Below, in pieces: positions 25,514 to 34,795 of a DNA stretch of 64,000 bases. Origin of the DNA: Pseudomonadota bacterium (GTDB taxonomy: Bacteria > Pseudomonadota > Alphaproteobacteria > SP197); assembly GCA_039028155.1 (NCBI GenBank), contig JBCCIS010000016.1:25491-89490 (forward strand), given 5' to 3'. The position numbers were made by a program, and so were the translations under genes. Each line of letters starts with the position of its first letter. Within the stretch, counting starts at the first letter, position 1. The notes under the pieces are model-generated. The model saw nothing but the letters and a program-made list of their open reading frames with translations. It did not search any database and was not told the origin of the DNA.

Positions 25514-28165
25514 ATGACCGCGTGGGTTTACGGCTTCGGAGACGGCAAGGCTGACGGTGATGCCAGCATGAAGAACCTGCTGGGCGGCAAGGGCGCCAAC
25601 CTGGCGGAGATGGCCAGCCTGGGTTTGCCGGTGCCGCCCGGCTTCACCATCACCACCGAAGCCAGCATCGCGTTCTTCGAGAAAGAGCGCAGCCTGCCCG
25701 ACGGCGTCGAGGCCGAAGTCGCCGCCGCCCTGGCCGTTGTCGAGAGCCAGGTCGGCCGCAAGCTGGGCGATGCGGCAAAACCGCTGCTGGTCTCCGTGCG
25801 TTCAGGCGCGCCGGTCTCCATGCCCGGTATGATGGATACGGTGCTGAACCTGGGCCTTAACGACGACACGGTCGAAGGCCTGGCGGCCGAAAGCGGTGAC
25901 GCGCGGTTCGCCTATGACAGCTACCGCCGTTTCATCCAGATGTATGGCAACGTCGTCCTGGGCATGTCCCACGGCGATTTCGAGGAGATCCTCGATGACG
26001 TCAAGGACGAGGAGGGGGTGTTCGAGGACGCCGCACTTCCGGCCGAGGCGCTGAAGGATCTCGTCGGGCGTTACCGCACGCTGGTCAAGGAAACGCTGGG
26101 CAGGGATTTCCCGCAAGCCCCTGGCGAGCAGCTTTGGGGCGCGATCCACGCGGTGTTCGACAGCTGGATGAACCAGCGCGCCATCGACTACCGCGCAATC
26201 CACGATATTGCCGAAGACCTGGGTACCGCCGTCAATGTGCAGGCGATGGTGTTCGGTAACATGGGCGAGGATTGCGCTACCGGCGTCGCCTTCACACGCA
26301 ACCCGGATACCGGCGCCAAGGCGGTGTTCGGCGAGTTCCTGGTCAACGCGCAGGGCGAGGACGTGGTCGCCGGCCTCAGAACGCCGCATCCCATCGGCAG
26401 GCTGAACGAGCCCGACGGCACGTCGATGCAGGAACTGATGCCCAAGGCTTTCGACGAACTCATGCGCATCCAGGATCTGCTGGAACGTCACTATCGCGAC
26501 ATGCAGGACGTCGAGTTCACGATCGAAAAAGACAAGCTGTGGATGCTGCAGACGCGGGGCGGCAAACGCGGCATCCAGGCGGCGCTGAGGATCGCCACCG
26601 ACATGGTCGCCGAAGGCTTGATCGACAAGGCCGGTGCCTTGATGCGGATCGACCCGAAGGACCTTGACCGCCTGCTGCATCCGGTCCCCGATCCGCGCGC
26701 GCCGCGCAAGGTGATCGCTAGGGGACTGCCGGGCTCCCCCGGCGCCGCCTCCGGCATCGCCGTCTTTACCGCGGACGAGGCCCAGGCCATGAGCGGCGAC
26801 GGCAAGGCGGTCATCCTGGTCAGGCCGGAAACCAGTCCTGAGGACATTCACGGCATGCACGCCGCGCGCGGTATCCTGACCAAGCACGGCGGCCAGACCA
26901 GCCACGCGGCCTTGGTCGCCCGGGGCATGGGACGTCCTTGCGTGACCGGCGCCGGTCATATCCGTGTCGATGTCGACGGCGGCCAGTTCAGCATCGGCGA
27001 CGTCACGGTCAAACGCGGCGACACCATCACCATCGACGGCTCGACCGGCGAGGTCATCCAGGGCGAGATCCCGACCATCGAGCCGGAACTGTCGCCGGAG
27101 TTCGCGACGCTGATGACCTGGGCCGACGAACTGCGCTCGCTGAAGGTGCGCGCCAATGCCGAGACACCGGATGACGCCAAGAAGGCGCGCGAGTTCGGCG
27201 CCGAGGGCATTGGTCTCTGCCGCACCGAGCACATGTTCTTCGACAGCGACCGCATCATCGCCATGCGCGAGATGATCATGGCCGAGGACGAGGCCGGTCG
27301 GCGCGCGCCGCTCGACCGCATTTTGCCGATGCAGCGCGCCGATTTCGTCGAACTGTTCCACATCATGGCCGGCCTGCCGATCACGATCCGTCTGCTCGAT
27401 CCGCCGCTCCACGAATTCCTGCCGACCAGCCAGCAGGAGCTTGAGGAACTGGCCAGTCATATGGACGCTGATGTCGAGCACGTGCGCATTCGCGCGGGTT
27501 CGTTGCGTGAACTCAATCCCATGCTCGGCCATCGCGGCTGCCGCCTCGGCATCTCCTATCCGGAGATCTATGAGATGCAGGCGCGCGCCATCTTCGAGGC
27601 TGCGGTCGAGGCGGAGAAACAAGCGGGCAAAGCGGTGCTGCTGGAGATCATGATACCGCTGGTCGCGACCCGCCAGGAACTGGATATCCTGAAGCAGCGT
27701 ATCGATGACGTGGCCGAGGCGGTGCGCCAGGAGACCGGCGGTGATCCACGCTACGTCACCGGCACCATGATCGAACTGCCGCGCGCGGCGCTGCGTGCCA
27801 GCGAGATCGCCGAGACCGCCGAGTTCTTCAGCTTCGGCACCAACGATCTCACCCAGACGACGTTTGGCATCAGCCGCGACGATTCAGGCCGCTTCCTGGA
27901 TCGTTATCAGCACGAGGGGATCTTCGAGATCGATCCCTTTGTCAGCATCGACCGCGAGGGCGTCGGCGAGCTGGTCGAAATCGCGACCGAACGCGGCCGC
28001 GCCTCGCGGGCCGATCTGAAGCTCGGCATCTGCGGCGAACACGGCGGCGACCCCGCCTCGATCACCTTCTGTCAGGAGATCGGCCTCGACTACGTCTCCT
28101 GCTCGCCCTTCCGCGTGCCCATCGCGCGTCTGGCAGCGGCGCAGGCAGCGGTGAAGGCGGGCTGA
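25514..28165 (+). CDS. ppdK: Pyruvate, phosphate dikinase
   Basis: The 883-residue enzyme interconverts pyruvate, ATP and phosphate with PEP, AMP and diphosphate. The N-terminal ATP-grasp domain starts with VYGFGDGKADG and has the GGKGANLAEM loop near 21-30. The central swivelling domain carries the catalytic His in GGQTSHAALVARGMG near 456-470. The C-terminal PEP-binding domain has GLCRTEHMFF near 567-576 and a Cys in GICGEHGGDP near the end. Full length for the family. It follows glyS by four bases. PEP made here could feed PEP carboxylase of the serine cycle, but that is inference. Confidence 0.97.
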   Translation: MTAWVYGFGDGKADGDASMKNLLGGKGANLAEMASLGLPVPPGFTITTEASIAFFEKERSLPDGVEAEVAAALAVVESQVGRKLGDAAKPLLVSVRSGAPVSMPGMMDTVLNLGLNDDTVEGLAAESGDARFAYDSYRRFIQMYGNVVLGMSHGDFEEILDDVKDEEGVFEDAALPAEALKDLVGRYRTLVKETLGRDFPQAPGEQLWGAIHAVFDSWMNQRAIDYRAIHDIAEDLGTAVNVQAMVFGNMGEDCATGVAFTRNPDTGAKAVFGEFLVNAQGEDVVAGLRTPHPIGRLNEPDGTSMQELMPKAFDELMRIQDLLERHYRDMQDVEFTIEKDKLWMLQTRGGKRGIQAALRIATDMVAEGLIDKAGALMRIDPKDLDRLLHPVPDPRAPRKVIARGLPGSPGAASGIAVFTADEAQAMSGDGKAVILVRPETSPEDIHGMHAARGILTKHGGQTSHAALVARGMGRPCVTGAGHIRVDVDGGQFSIGDVTVKRGDTITIDGSTGEVIQGEIPTIEPELSPEFATLMTWADELRSLKVRANAETPDDAKKAREFGAEGIGLCRTEHMFFDSDRIIAMREMIMAEDEAGRRAPLDRILPMQRADFVELFHIMAGLPITIRLLDPPLHEFLPTSQQELEELASHMDADVEHVRIRAGSLRELNPMLGHRGCRLGISYPEIYEMQARAIFEAAVEAEKQAGKAVLLEIMIPLVATRQELDILKQRIDDVAEAVRQETGGDPRYVTGTMIELPRAALRASEIAETAEFFSFGTNDLTQTTFGISRDDSGRFLDRYQHEGIFEIDPFVSIDREGVGELVEIATERGRASRADLKLGICGEHGGDPASITFCQEIGLDYVSCSPFRVPIARLAAAQAAVKAG

Positions 28166-28169
28166 AGGA

Positions 28170-28291
28170 CCCTTACCCTCCCAATGCGTCGCGTCGGGTC
28201 CCTCCCTCTCCCGCAAGCGGGCGGGGGGAAAAGGGTCACTGCCACGTTCCCTCGCCCCTTTGGGGGAAAGGGAAGGGTGAGGGGGGTGGTG
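28170..28291. repeat. Intergenic palindromic repeat, copy 1
   Basis: The spacer after ppdK holds a C-rich and G-rich palindrome cluster beginning with a CCTTACCCTCCCA-type start, then CCCTCCCTCTCCCGCAAGCGGG, and ending with GGGAAGGGTGAGGGG. Related copies lie at 38351-38515 and 59172-59332. It is a REP-like element and encodes nothing visible. Confidence 0.75.
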
Positions 28292-28302
28292 GTGCGTATG
28301 GG

Positions 28303-29196
28303 CTAAAAACTCACCCAGTCCGGTTTGACCGGTGTCAGCGGCACGCCGTCGGCGATCAAGTCGTCACCCTTGTCGCGGGCTTCGTCCAGGCGGTCGGTGC
28401 GGATGAGTGCGATGCCGGTACGGCCATTGCCTGATCGAACTTCGCCGATCTCCGCCTTGCCGGCCATGATTGGCGTGCCGGCGGGCGGCAGGTCGCCGTC
28501 GACATCGATGCGGAACAGGCGCTTGCGGATCTTGCCCCGGTGTTTGGTGCGTGCGGTCAACTCCTGGCCGACGTAACAACCCTTGCTGAAATCGACGGCG
28601 TTCAGCTCTTCGAAATTGCTTTCCAGGATGAACGACTTGTCGATCAGCACGTCGCGCCCGGCTTCCGGTACGCCGAGCTCCAGGCGCAGCGCTTCGTAGT
28701 CATCGACCGTGCCGGCGGCGTCGCCAACGATGGCCGGCGTTTCACCCGCCGGATGGATCATGCGCACACCCAGCGCGGCAAGGCGCGGGTCGACATAGAT
28801 CATCGAGGTGCCCCAGCGCCAGGCATTGCCGGCACCGGCATTCAGCTTGGCGCGCGCCGCCGCGCCGTCGCCGGTCAGGGCGGAAACGCTCAAGGCGTCG
28901 CTCAAGTCGGAAATCTCGACCTTGCTGCGGAGCTTGTAGAAGGTCAGGCGCTTGGCGAGATCGGCCAGGCGCTCTTTGTCGGTCTCCAGCAGATAGCCGC
29001 CGTCGCCGTCGTCGGCGATCAGGAAATCGAACAGGAACTTGCCCTGGGGTGTCAGCAGCGCCGCATAGATGGCGCGCGCCGGGTTCACCAGCTCGATGTC
29101 GTTGGTGATCAGTCCCTGCAGGAAGGCGGTGGCCTCCGGACCGGTCACGCCCAGCACGCCGCGCCCGGGCAGTGCAATCGTCTTGATAGCGGTCAT
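28303..29196 (-). CDS. ygfZ: YgfZ/GcvT-like folate-binding protein
   Basis: The 297-residue protein carries the diagnostic KGCYVGQE motif in DFSKGCYVGQELTAR near 217-231, with the Cys needed for function in YgfZ/IBA57. These proteins bind tetrahydrofolate and help repair or assemble iron-sulfur clusters in enzymes such as MiaB. GcvT-like N-terminal segments (GVTGPEATAFLQGLITND) agree. The ATG at 29196 has AGAGGG six bases upstream. It is divergent from a glycosyltransferase gene. Length is normal. Confidence 0.88.
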   Translation of the reverse strand: MTAIKTIALPGRGVLGVTGPEATAFLQGLITNDIELVNPARAIYAALLTPQGKFLFDFLIADDGDGGYLLETDKERLADLAKRLTFYKLRSKVEISDLSDALSVSALTGDGAAARAKLNAGAGNAWRWGTSMIYVDPRLAALGVRMIHPAGETPAIVGDAAGTVDDYEALRLELGVPEAGRDVLIDKSFILESNFEELNAVDFSKGCYVGQELTARTKHRGKIRKRLFRIDVDGDLPPAGTPIMAGKAEIGEVRSGNGRTGIALIRTDRLDEARDKGDDLIADGVPLTPVKPDWVSF

Positions 29197-29306
29197 CGAC
29201 ATCCCTCTCCGTGTCGACCCATAAGGTGGTCGGCCAGGGCGGCCGTGACAAGTCAACGTTTTGTCGGCCTTGGACTTAGGCGCCAGCAAACCCTATAAAC
29301 CGCGCC

Positions 29307-30332
29307 ATGGATGTGGTTCTTATCGACGATTCCTTTGCCTTTGACGGCTATACCCCGCGCAACGATCCGCTGGGCGGGCCGGAGAAGGGGCTGGTCTATC
29401 TGGCCGAGGCGCTGGCGCGCAGGGGGCACGCGGTCACCGTCTATAACCGGTGCGAGCAGGCCATAACCTGTGCGGACGTCGCCTGGCGGCCGATCGATGA
29501 CGGTCTGCCGGAGACCGCCGACCTGCTGATCGCACTGCGCCACGCCGAACTTCTGGATACGGTCGCGGCGCGCCACCGCATGCTGTGGTTGGTGACACCC
29601 GCCAGCATCCTGAAGCGCGCCGACGCGGCTGCGGCCATGGAGCGGCACCCGGCGACCCCATTACTGTTCATGGGCGCAACCCATCGCGCGACCTGGGACG
29701 GTCCGGACGAGCGCGCCAAGGTCGTGCTGCCGGGCGTGGCGCCGGCCTACCTCGAATCCGAGGCGCCGGCCGGATACTGGCCGTCACGCGCGATTGTCAC
29801 GACCCATCCGCGCATGGACCTTGACTGGCTGATCGACCGCTGGACCGCGAAGATAGAGCCGTTGATCAAGGGTTCGGAGCTGCACATCTATTCCGGTTCG
29901 CTCTATGCCGGCAGCCAGGATCGCACCATGGACCCGTCTCTGCGGCCGCTGCTGGATCAGGCGCTGGCGGCCGCGGATCAGGGCGTCAAGGTGATGCGCC
30001 CGCTTGCCGACCACGACATGGCGGAAGTCTATCGCCGCGCCCGCGTGCATCTCTATCCCGGTGCGGAACGCGAGGTCTACGCCTCGACGCTTGCGGAATC
30101 CCAGGCCGCCGGCCTGCCCGGTGTTGCGCGCCGGCTGGGTGCTGCCCAGGAACGCATCACCGATGGGCGCAGCGGTTTTCTGACACCTGACGATGAGGCC
30201 TTCGTCAATTGCGCTGTGCTGTGCCTGAAGGAAGACATCGTCTATCGCGGGCGCAGCAAGGACGCCATTCAGATGCAACGCGGCCGCACCTGGGACGATG
30301 CCGCCGCCGAGATCGAGGCGATGGCGGCGTGA
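29307..30332 (+). CDS. Glycosyltransferase (GT4-like)
   Basis: The 341-residue protein opens with a GT4-type donor-side pattern: a glycine-rich GGPEKGLVYLAEALARRGH near 23-41, as in surface-polysaccharide transferases. The C-terminal half has a VMRPLADHDMAEVYRRARV stretch and a PGAEREVYASTLAESQAAGLP stretch near 264-285 with the Glu residues that hold the donor nucleotide sugar. It probably adds a sugar to lipopolysaccharide or another glycan at the cytoplasmic membrane face. It starts a cluster with two more glycosyltransferases and asnB. Donor and acceptor are unknown. Confidence 0.8.
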   Translation: MDVVLIDDSFAFDGYTPRNDPLGGPEKGLVYLAEALARRGHAVTVYNRCEQAITCADVAWRPIDDGLPETADLLIALRHAELLDTVAARHRMLWLVTPASILKRADAAAAMERHPATPLLFMGATHRATWDGPDERAKVVLPGVAPAYLESEAPAGYWPSRAIVTTHPRMDLDWLIDRWTAKIEPLIKGSELHIYSGSLYAGSQDRTMDPSLRPLLDQALAAADQGVKVMRPLADHDMAEVYRRARVHLYPGAEREVYASTLAESQAAGLPGVARRLGAAQERITDGRSGFLTPDDEAFVNCAVLCLKEDIVYRGRSKDAIQMQRGRTWDDAAAEIEAMAA

Positions 30333-30363
30333 TGCGCCAACCAGCCGCAGCAGCGTTCATCCG

Positions 30364-31119
30364 GTGAGCGTTCGCCTGAGCGCCGTTGTGGTGGCGCGCA
30401 ACGAAGAGGCCCAACTTGAGGCCTGCCTTGCCTGCCTCGACTTCTGTGACGAGATCGTCGTCGTGCTGGATCGCAGCACCGATGATTCGGCGTCGATCGC
30501 ACGGCGCCACACCGATCACGTGATCGAAGGCGCGTGGGAGATCGAAGGGCCGCGCCGCAACACCGGCCTGGACGCCGCGGCCGGTGACTGGATCCTGGAA
30601 GTCGATGCGGACGAACGCGTGACGTCGGCGCTTGCCCAGGAGATCACGTCGGTCATCCAGACTGCCACCGCGCCCGCCCATTTCCTCGTGCCGTTCGACA
30701 ATTATATCGGCGAGCGGCGCGTGCGTTATGGCTGGGGCGGATCGTGGGGCGTCAGCGCGGCGGTGCGTCTGTTTTCGCCGGGCGCCAAACGTTGGGGCGA
30801 CGACCGCATACATCCCTCGCTTGTTCTGACGGGGGAGAAGCGCTGGCTGAAAGAGCGCATGGATCATTATGTCGACCGCAACATCTCCGACATGATCCAG
30901 CGGCTCGACCGCTACACCACCGCCCGCGCGCAAGACCTGAGAGCGAGCGGCGACATCGGCACGCTTGCCGGCAACGTCCGTCGTTTCTACTCGCGTTTCT
31001 TCAAATGCTACATCGCGCGCCAGGGATACCGGGAGGGCGGCTACGGTTTCCTGAACGCCACGTTCGCCGGGCTCTATCCGCTGATCTCGCACTTGAAGGC
31101 GCGGTTGGAGCGCGATTGA
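30364..31119 (+). CDS. Family 2 glycosyltransferase (WaaE/KdtX-like)
   Basis: The 251-residue protein has a GT-A fold. It starts VSVRLSAVVVARNEEAQLE, with the donor-binding VLDRSTDDS near 40-48 and the metal-binding DADER (DXD-like) near 80. It resembles beta-1,4-glucosyltransferases of lipopolysaccharide core assembly. I choose the GTG at 30364; the open frame starting at 30298 has no family match before it. The stop overlaps the next ATG (ATGA), so translation is coupled to the next transferase. Substrate is inferred only. Confidence 0.82.
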   Translation: MSVRLSAVVVARNEEAQLEACLACLDFCDEIVVVLDRSTDDSASIARRHTDHVIEGAWEIEGPRRNTGLDAAAGDWILEVDADERVTSALAQEITSVIQTATAPAHFLVPFDNYIGERRVRYGWGGSWGVSAAVRLFSPGAKRWGDDRIHPSLVLTGEKRWLKERMDHYVDRNISDMIQRLDRYTTARAQDLRASGDIGTLAGNVRRFYSRFFKCYIARQGYREGGYGFLNATFAGLYPLISHLKARLERD

Positions 31120-32141
31120 TGCGTCTTGTGCAGGCGATGGCGGGTGCGGAGGTCGGCGGCGCCGAGGCATTCTTCATGCGCCTGGTGCCCGGCCTGGCCG
31201 ATGCCGGCCTTGAGCAGCGCGCGATCATCCGCCGCCACGACGTGCGTCAGGAAACCCTGAACCTCGCCGGGGTCGAAACCGTGGGCCTGCGTTTCGGCGG
31301 GCCGTTCGACCTCTCGACGCGTTTCGCCTATGGCCGCGCGGTCAAAGAGTTTGCGCCCGATGCCGTGCTGACCTGGATGAATCGGGCGACCACGCTGTGC
31401 CCGCGCGGGTCCTATGTGCATCTGGCGCGGCTCGGCGGCTTCTATGATCTCAAGTACTACCGGCGCTGCGACCATCTGATCGGCAACACGCGAGGCATCT
31501 GCGATTACCTGATCGGTCAGGGCTGGCCCGCCGAGCGCACCCACTATCTGCCCAACTTCGTCGATGCCGACGAGCAGCCTCCCATCGACAAGGAGTCGAT
31601 GCGCACCCCCGACGACATGAAAGTCGTGCTCGCCATGGGCCGGCTGCACCCTAACAAGGCATTCGACGTGCTGATTGAAGCCATGGCCGAGGTGCCGGAT
31701 GCCATGCTTTGGCTGGCCGGCAGTGGTCCGCTTCAGACTCGTCTTGAGGACCACGTCCACACGTTGGGCCTGGAAGGCCGGGTCAGGTTTCTTGGCTGGC
31801 GCGATGATGGCGCCGCATTGATGGCGGCGGCCGATGTCCTGGTCTGCCCGTCGCGCCATGAACCCCTTGGCAATGTGGTTCTGGAGGGCTGGGCCCACCA
31901 CCGGCCGGTGGTTGCCGCGGCTAGCCAGGGGCCGTCGGAACTGATCGAGGACGGTAAGACCGGCCTCCTGGTGCCGGTCGATCAAGCGCGGCCGCTCGCG
32001 GCGGCGATCAACGCCTGCCTCACCGACCAGACGCTTGCCGCCGAGCTTGTCGAGGCGGGGTTTTCCACCTATCGCGAGACCTTCGCGCGCGATGTCGTTG
32101 TGCGCGACTACATCGACCTGCTCAACACGGTGACCGCCTGA
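31119..32141 (+). CDS. Family 4 glycosyltransferase
   Basis: The 340-residue protein is a retaining GT4 transferase with a GT-B fold: N-terminal MAGAEVGGAEAFFMRL, a central VLAMGRLHPNKAFDVLIEA near 168-186 and the donor site around SRHEPLGNVVLEGWAHHRPV near 245-264, including the E-x7-E pattern. It likely builds the same surface glycan as its neighbours. The ATG at 31119 overlaps the previous stop, and its own stop overlaps the asnB start (TGATG), so the four genes are tightly coupled. Confidence 0.85.
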   Translation: MRLVQAMAGAEVGGAEAFFMRLVPGLADAGLEQRAIIRRHDVRQETLNLAGVETVGLRFGGPFDLSTRFAYGRAVKEFAPDAVLTWMNRATTLCPRGSYVHLARLGGFYDLKYYRRCDHLIGNTRGICDYLIGQGWPAERTHYLPNFVDADEQPPIDKESMRTPDDMKVVLAMGRLHPNKAFDVLIEAMAEVPDAMLWLAGSGPLQTRLEDHVHTLGLEGRVRFLGWRDDGAALMAAADVLVCPSRHEPLGNVVLEGWAHHRPVVAAASQGPSELIEDGKTGLLVPVDQARPLAAAINACLTDQTLAAELVEAGFSTYRETFARDVVVRDYIDLLNTVTA

Positions 32142-33904
32142 TGTGCGGCCTGGCCGGTGTGCTCGCCCGTCCGGGTGAGGAGGTGCCCGAGGCAACCCTG
32201 GACGCGTTGTCCCGTGCGCTTGCCCATCGCGGTCCTGACGGCGAGGGGCGGTTCCGCAACGGCCCCCTTGCCATGGTCCATCGCCGTCTCGCGATCATCG
32301 ACCTTGTCACCGGCGATCAGCCGATGACGGGACCGAGCGGTGCGACGTTGATCGCCAATGCGGAGATCTACAATCACGTGGAGTGGCGGCGTGTCCTGTC
32401 GGAGGTCCGGTTCGCGACCCAGTCGGACTGCGAGGTTCCGCTGCATCTCTTCGAGCGCGACGGCGCCGACTTCACCAAGGGTCTGCGCGGCATGTACGCC
32501 ATCGCGTTGTGGGACCGCGCGCAGGAACGGCTCTACCTGGCGCGCGACCCGTTTGGCATCAAACCGCTCTATGTCGCTGAGACCGCGATGGGGCTGGCCT
32601 TCGCGTCGGAGGCACAGGCGTTTGTCGCGTCCGGCCTGGTCGAGGCCGCCGTCAACGACGCCGCGCTGGGCGAGCTCCTGCAGATGCAGTTTACGACGGG
32701 CCGGCGCACCATCTTCCAGCATGTGGAGCGAGTCCTGCCCGGTGAGACGATCGTCGTCGAACAGGGCCGCATCGTTGAACGCTTGCGCCGCTCCGCACTG
32801 CCCGAACTGGACAGCGCCAATTGGGACGAGAAAGACGCCATGGAGCGTCTCGACGCCGCGTTGCTCGACAGCGTGCGGGTGCACGAACGCGCCGACGTGC
32901 CCTACGGCATGTTTCTTTCCGGCGGCGTCGACAGCTCCACAGTGTTAGCGGCGATGGCGCGTCTCGATGACCGCCCGGTGCGTGCCTATACGGTCGGCTT
33001 CGACATTCCCCATGCGCGCGACGAACGCCGCCATGCCGCCGAGGTGGCGGCAGCCGCCGGTGCCGATCATGTCGAGGTGAGTTTCGGCGAGGACGACTTT
33101 TGGGCGCTGTTGCCCGACGTTGCCGCCGCGATGGATGACCCCGCCGCCGACTACGCGACGCTGCCAACCTACAAACTGGCGCGCCAGGCGGCGGAGGACG
33201 TGAAGGTCGTCTTGTCGGGCGAAGGCGGCGATGAACTCTTTGCCGGTTACGGGCGCTATCGCCGCATGCTGCGGCCCCGGCTGTTGGGTGGCGGCAAGTT
33301 GCGGCGCAAGGGCACGTTCGAAGGGCTCGAAGTTCTGTTCGACGGTCATGCCGGGTGGCGCATGGGGCTGGACGTGGCGGCGCAGGCCTTCAAAAAGCCG
33401 GGGCGCAGCGCGTTGCAGGTGGCGCAGGCCGTCGACATGGCGGACTGGCTGCCAAACGATCTCTTGACCAAGCTCGACCGCTGCCTGATGGCCCATGGTG
33501 TCGAAGGCCGGGTGCCGTTGCTCGACAACCACGTCGCCGATGTCGCGTGGCGCTTGCCGGACGCCATGAAGATCCGCAGACGCCAGGGCAAGTGGCTGCT
33601 GCGTTCCTGGCTCGATCGGGAATTGCCGGCCGCCGATGCGTTCTCGGCCAAACGCGGCTTCACCGTGCCGGTCGGTGAATGGATCGCCCGGCGCGGCGCG
33701 GAGATCGGCCACTTGGTCGCCGCGCAACCGGCCATCGAGGCGATCGCCTATCCAGCGCAGGTCGTCAGGTTGTTCGAACAGGCAGCCAAGAAGCGATCAG
33801 GCTTTGCCGCGTGGACACTGCTCTTCTATGCACTGTGGCATGCCCGCCACATCGATGGCGTAGCGACTCAAGGATTGTCGGTGGAAGAAGCGCTTCGCGC
33901 CTGA
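32141..33904 (+). CDS. asnB: Asparagine synthase (glutamine-hydrolysing), AsnB type
   Basis: The 587-residue enzyme has an N-terminal class II glutamine amidotransferase domain, with the nucleophile Cys2 in MCGLAG and the AHRGPDGEG block near 28-36. The C-terminal ATP-pyrophosphatase domain has the SGGVDSS loop near 259-265 and SGEGGDELFAGYGRY near 362-376. It can make asparagine from aspartate. Within a polysaccharide cluster such enzymes often amidate sugar acids instead; context suggests the latter, but the sequence does not settle it. It overlaps the glycosyltransferase stop and is convergent with the MBL gene. Confidence 0.9.
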   Translation: MCGLAGVLARPGEEVPEATLDALSRALAHRGPDGEGRFRNGPLAMVHRRLAIIDLVTGDQPMTGPSGATLIANAEIYNHVEWRRVLSEVRFATQSDCEVPLHLFERDGADFTKGLRGMYAIALWDRAQERLYLARDPFGIKPLYVAETAMGLAFASEAQAFVASGLVEAAVNDAALGELLQMQFTTGRRTIFQHVERVLPGETIVVEQGRIVERLRRSALPELDSANWDEKDAMERLDAALLDSVRVHERADVPYGMFLSGGVDSSTVLAAMARLDDRPVRAYTVGFDIPHARDERRHAAEVAAAAGADHVEVSFGEDDFWALLPDVAAAMDDPAADYATLPTYKLARQAAEDVKVVLSGEGGDELFAGYGRYRRMLRPRLLGGGKLRRKGTFEGLEVLFDGHAGWRMGLDVAAQAFKKPGRSALQVAQAVDMADWLPNDLLTKLDRCLMAHGVEGRVPLLDNHVADVAWRLPDAMKIRRRQGKWLLRSWLDRELPAADAFSAKRGFTVPVGEWIARRGAEIGHLVAAQPAIEAIAYPAQVVRLFEQAAKKRSGFAAWTLLFYALWHARHIDGVATQGLSVEEALRA

Positions 33905-33922
33905 CGCGGAAGCCTTCTGATC

Positions 33923-34786
33923 TCAAACGGAAACTTCCTGACCTTCGCGGGCCAGCACGGTGCCCGGGTGATCGTGCGCCAGATGCTCTTCGCGTTGGTT
34001 CAAGACGTCGTCGTCGTCCTCGGGCGCGTGGCCGGAGAGAACCAGCTTCGAAACCTGGGCATCGGTCGCCAGCCGTGTCGCGGCGGTCCAGGCGCATTCC
34101 TTGGACTGACCGTTGATCAAGGGCGGGCCGAAGATGATCATGTCGGCGTCGCCGGCAAACGCGACGATCGCCTCAACCGTGTCCTCGTCATCCAGGCATG
34201 CGCCCGCGAGGTAACACACCGAACGCCCGCCATAGGTCACACGGTACGCGGTGCCGGGCGGGCAGCCGTTGAGCTTGCTGGTCGCGATCGTGACGCCGTC
34301 GCCGATATCCAGATCGATGCCGTCGGTGAAATCGCGGAAGCTGAGGTCCGCGTTGAAGACATCCAAGGGGACCGGAAAGATCGGGTCGTTCATCAGGCCG
34401 CTCAGCACATCCTTGATGCAGGTCTCCGGCTGCGCGTTACCGCACCACAGACGAAAGCTGTTGGCCGGGTTGAACGCGGCGGCGAAGAACGGCAGCCCGC
34501 AGATGTGATTGAAGCGCGTGGTGCTGAAAAAGAGATCGCCCGCCACCGGGGATCGCGCCATCAGATCCTTGCCGAGTGCGCGAATGCCGGTGCCGGCATC
34601 GAAAATGAGCAAGCGTCGGTTGCACCGCATTTCGATGCAAGGCGAGTTTCCGCCAAATCCCTGGGTCATCGCGCCAGGCGCGGGCAATCCGCCACGCACG
34701 CCCCAAAACGTGACCCTTATCTCGGAGTTCGGCAAGCTGTCCCCCCGGTCGTCTCGCAGCTCCTGGTTTAGTCGATCACGAAACAT
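33923..34786 (-). CDS. Metallo-beta-lactamase-fold protein with lost metal site
   Basis: The 287-residue protein keeps the beta-lactamase fold outline (VTFWGVRGGLPAPG start, IFDAGTGIRALG near 60-71) but its metal-binding motif is broken. Where active relatives have S-H-T-H-x-D-H-I-x-G-x-P-F-F it reads STTRFNHICGLPFF. The first His is Thr, the second His is Arg and the Asp is Asn; only the last His remains. The later His/Asp ligands (HPG, Y.TD, HD) also look absent; only a late SGHAPEDDD survives. It is likely non-catalytic and may bind a nucleotide or partner. It sits nine bases after the Memo-AMMECR1 gene, so it is in that operon. Confidence 0.75.
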   Translation of the reverse strand: MFRDRLNQELRDDRGDSLPNSEIRVTFWGVRGGLPAPGAMTQGFGGNSPCIEMRCNRRLLIFDAGTGIRALGKDLMARSPVAGDLFFSTTRFNHICGLPFFAAAFNPANSFRLWCGNAQPETCIKDVLSGLMNDPIFPVPLDVFNADLSFRDFTDGIDLDIGDGVTIATSKLNGCPPGTAYRVTYGGRSVCYLAGACLDDEDTVEAIVAFAGDADMIIFGPPLINGQSKECAWTAATRLATDAQVSKLVLSGHAPEDDDDVLNQREEHLAHDHPGTVLAREGQEVSV

Positions 34787-34795
34787 GGCGGGTGG

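Noticed and set aside
25802..27622. A 606-codon open frame on the minus strand opposite ppdK
   Set aside because: It is the antisense shadow of a strongly conserved gene, a common artefact in GC-rich DNA, and its product has no domain pattern.
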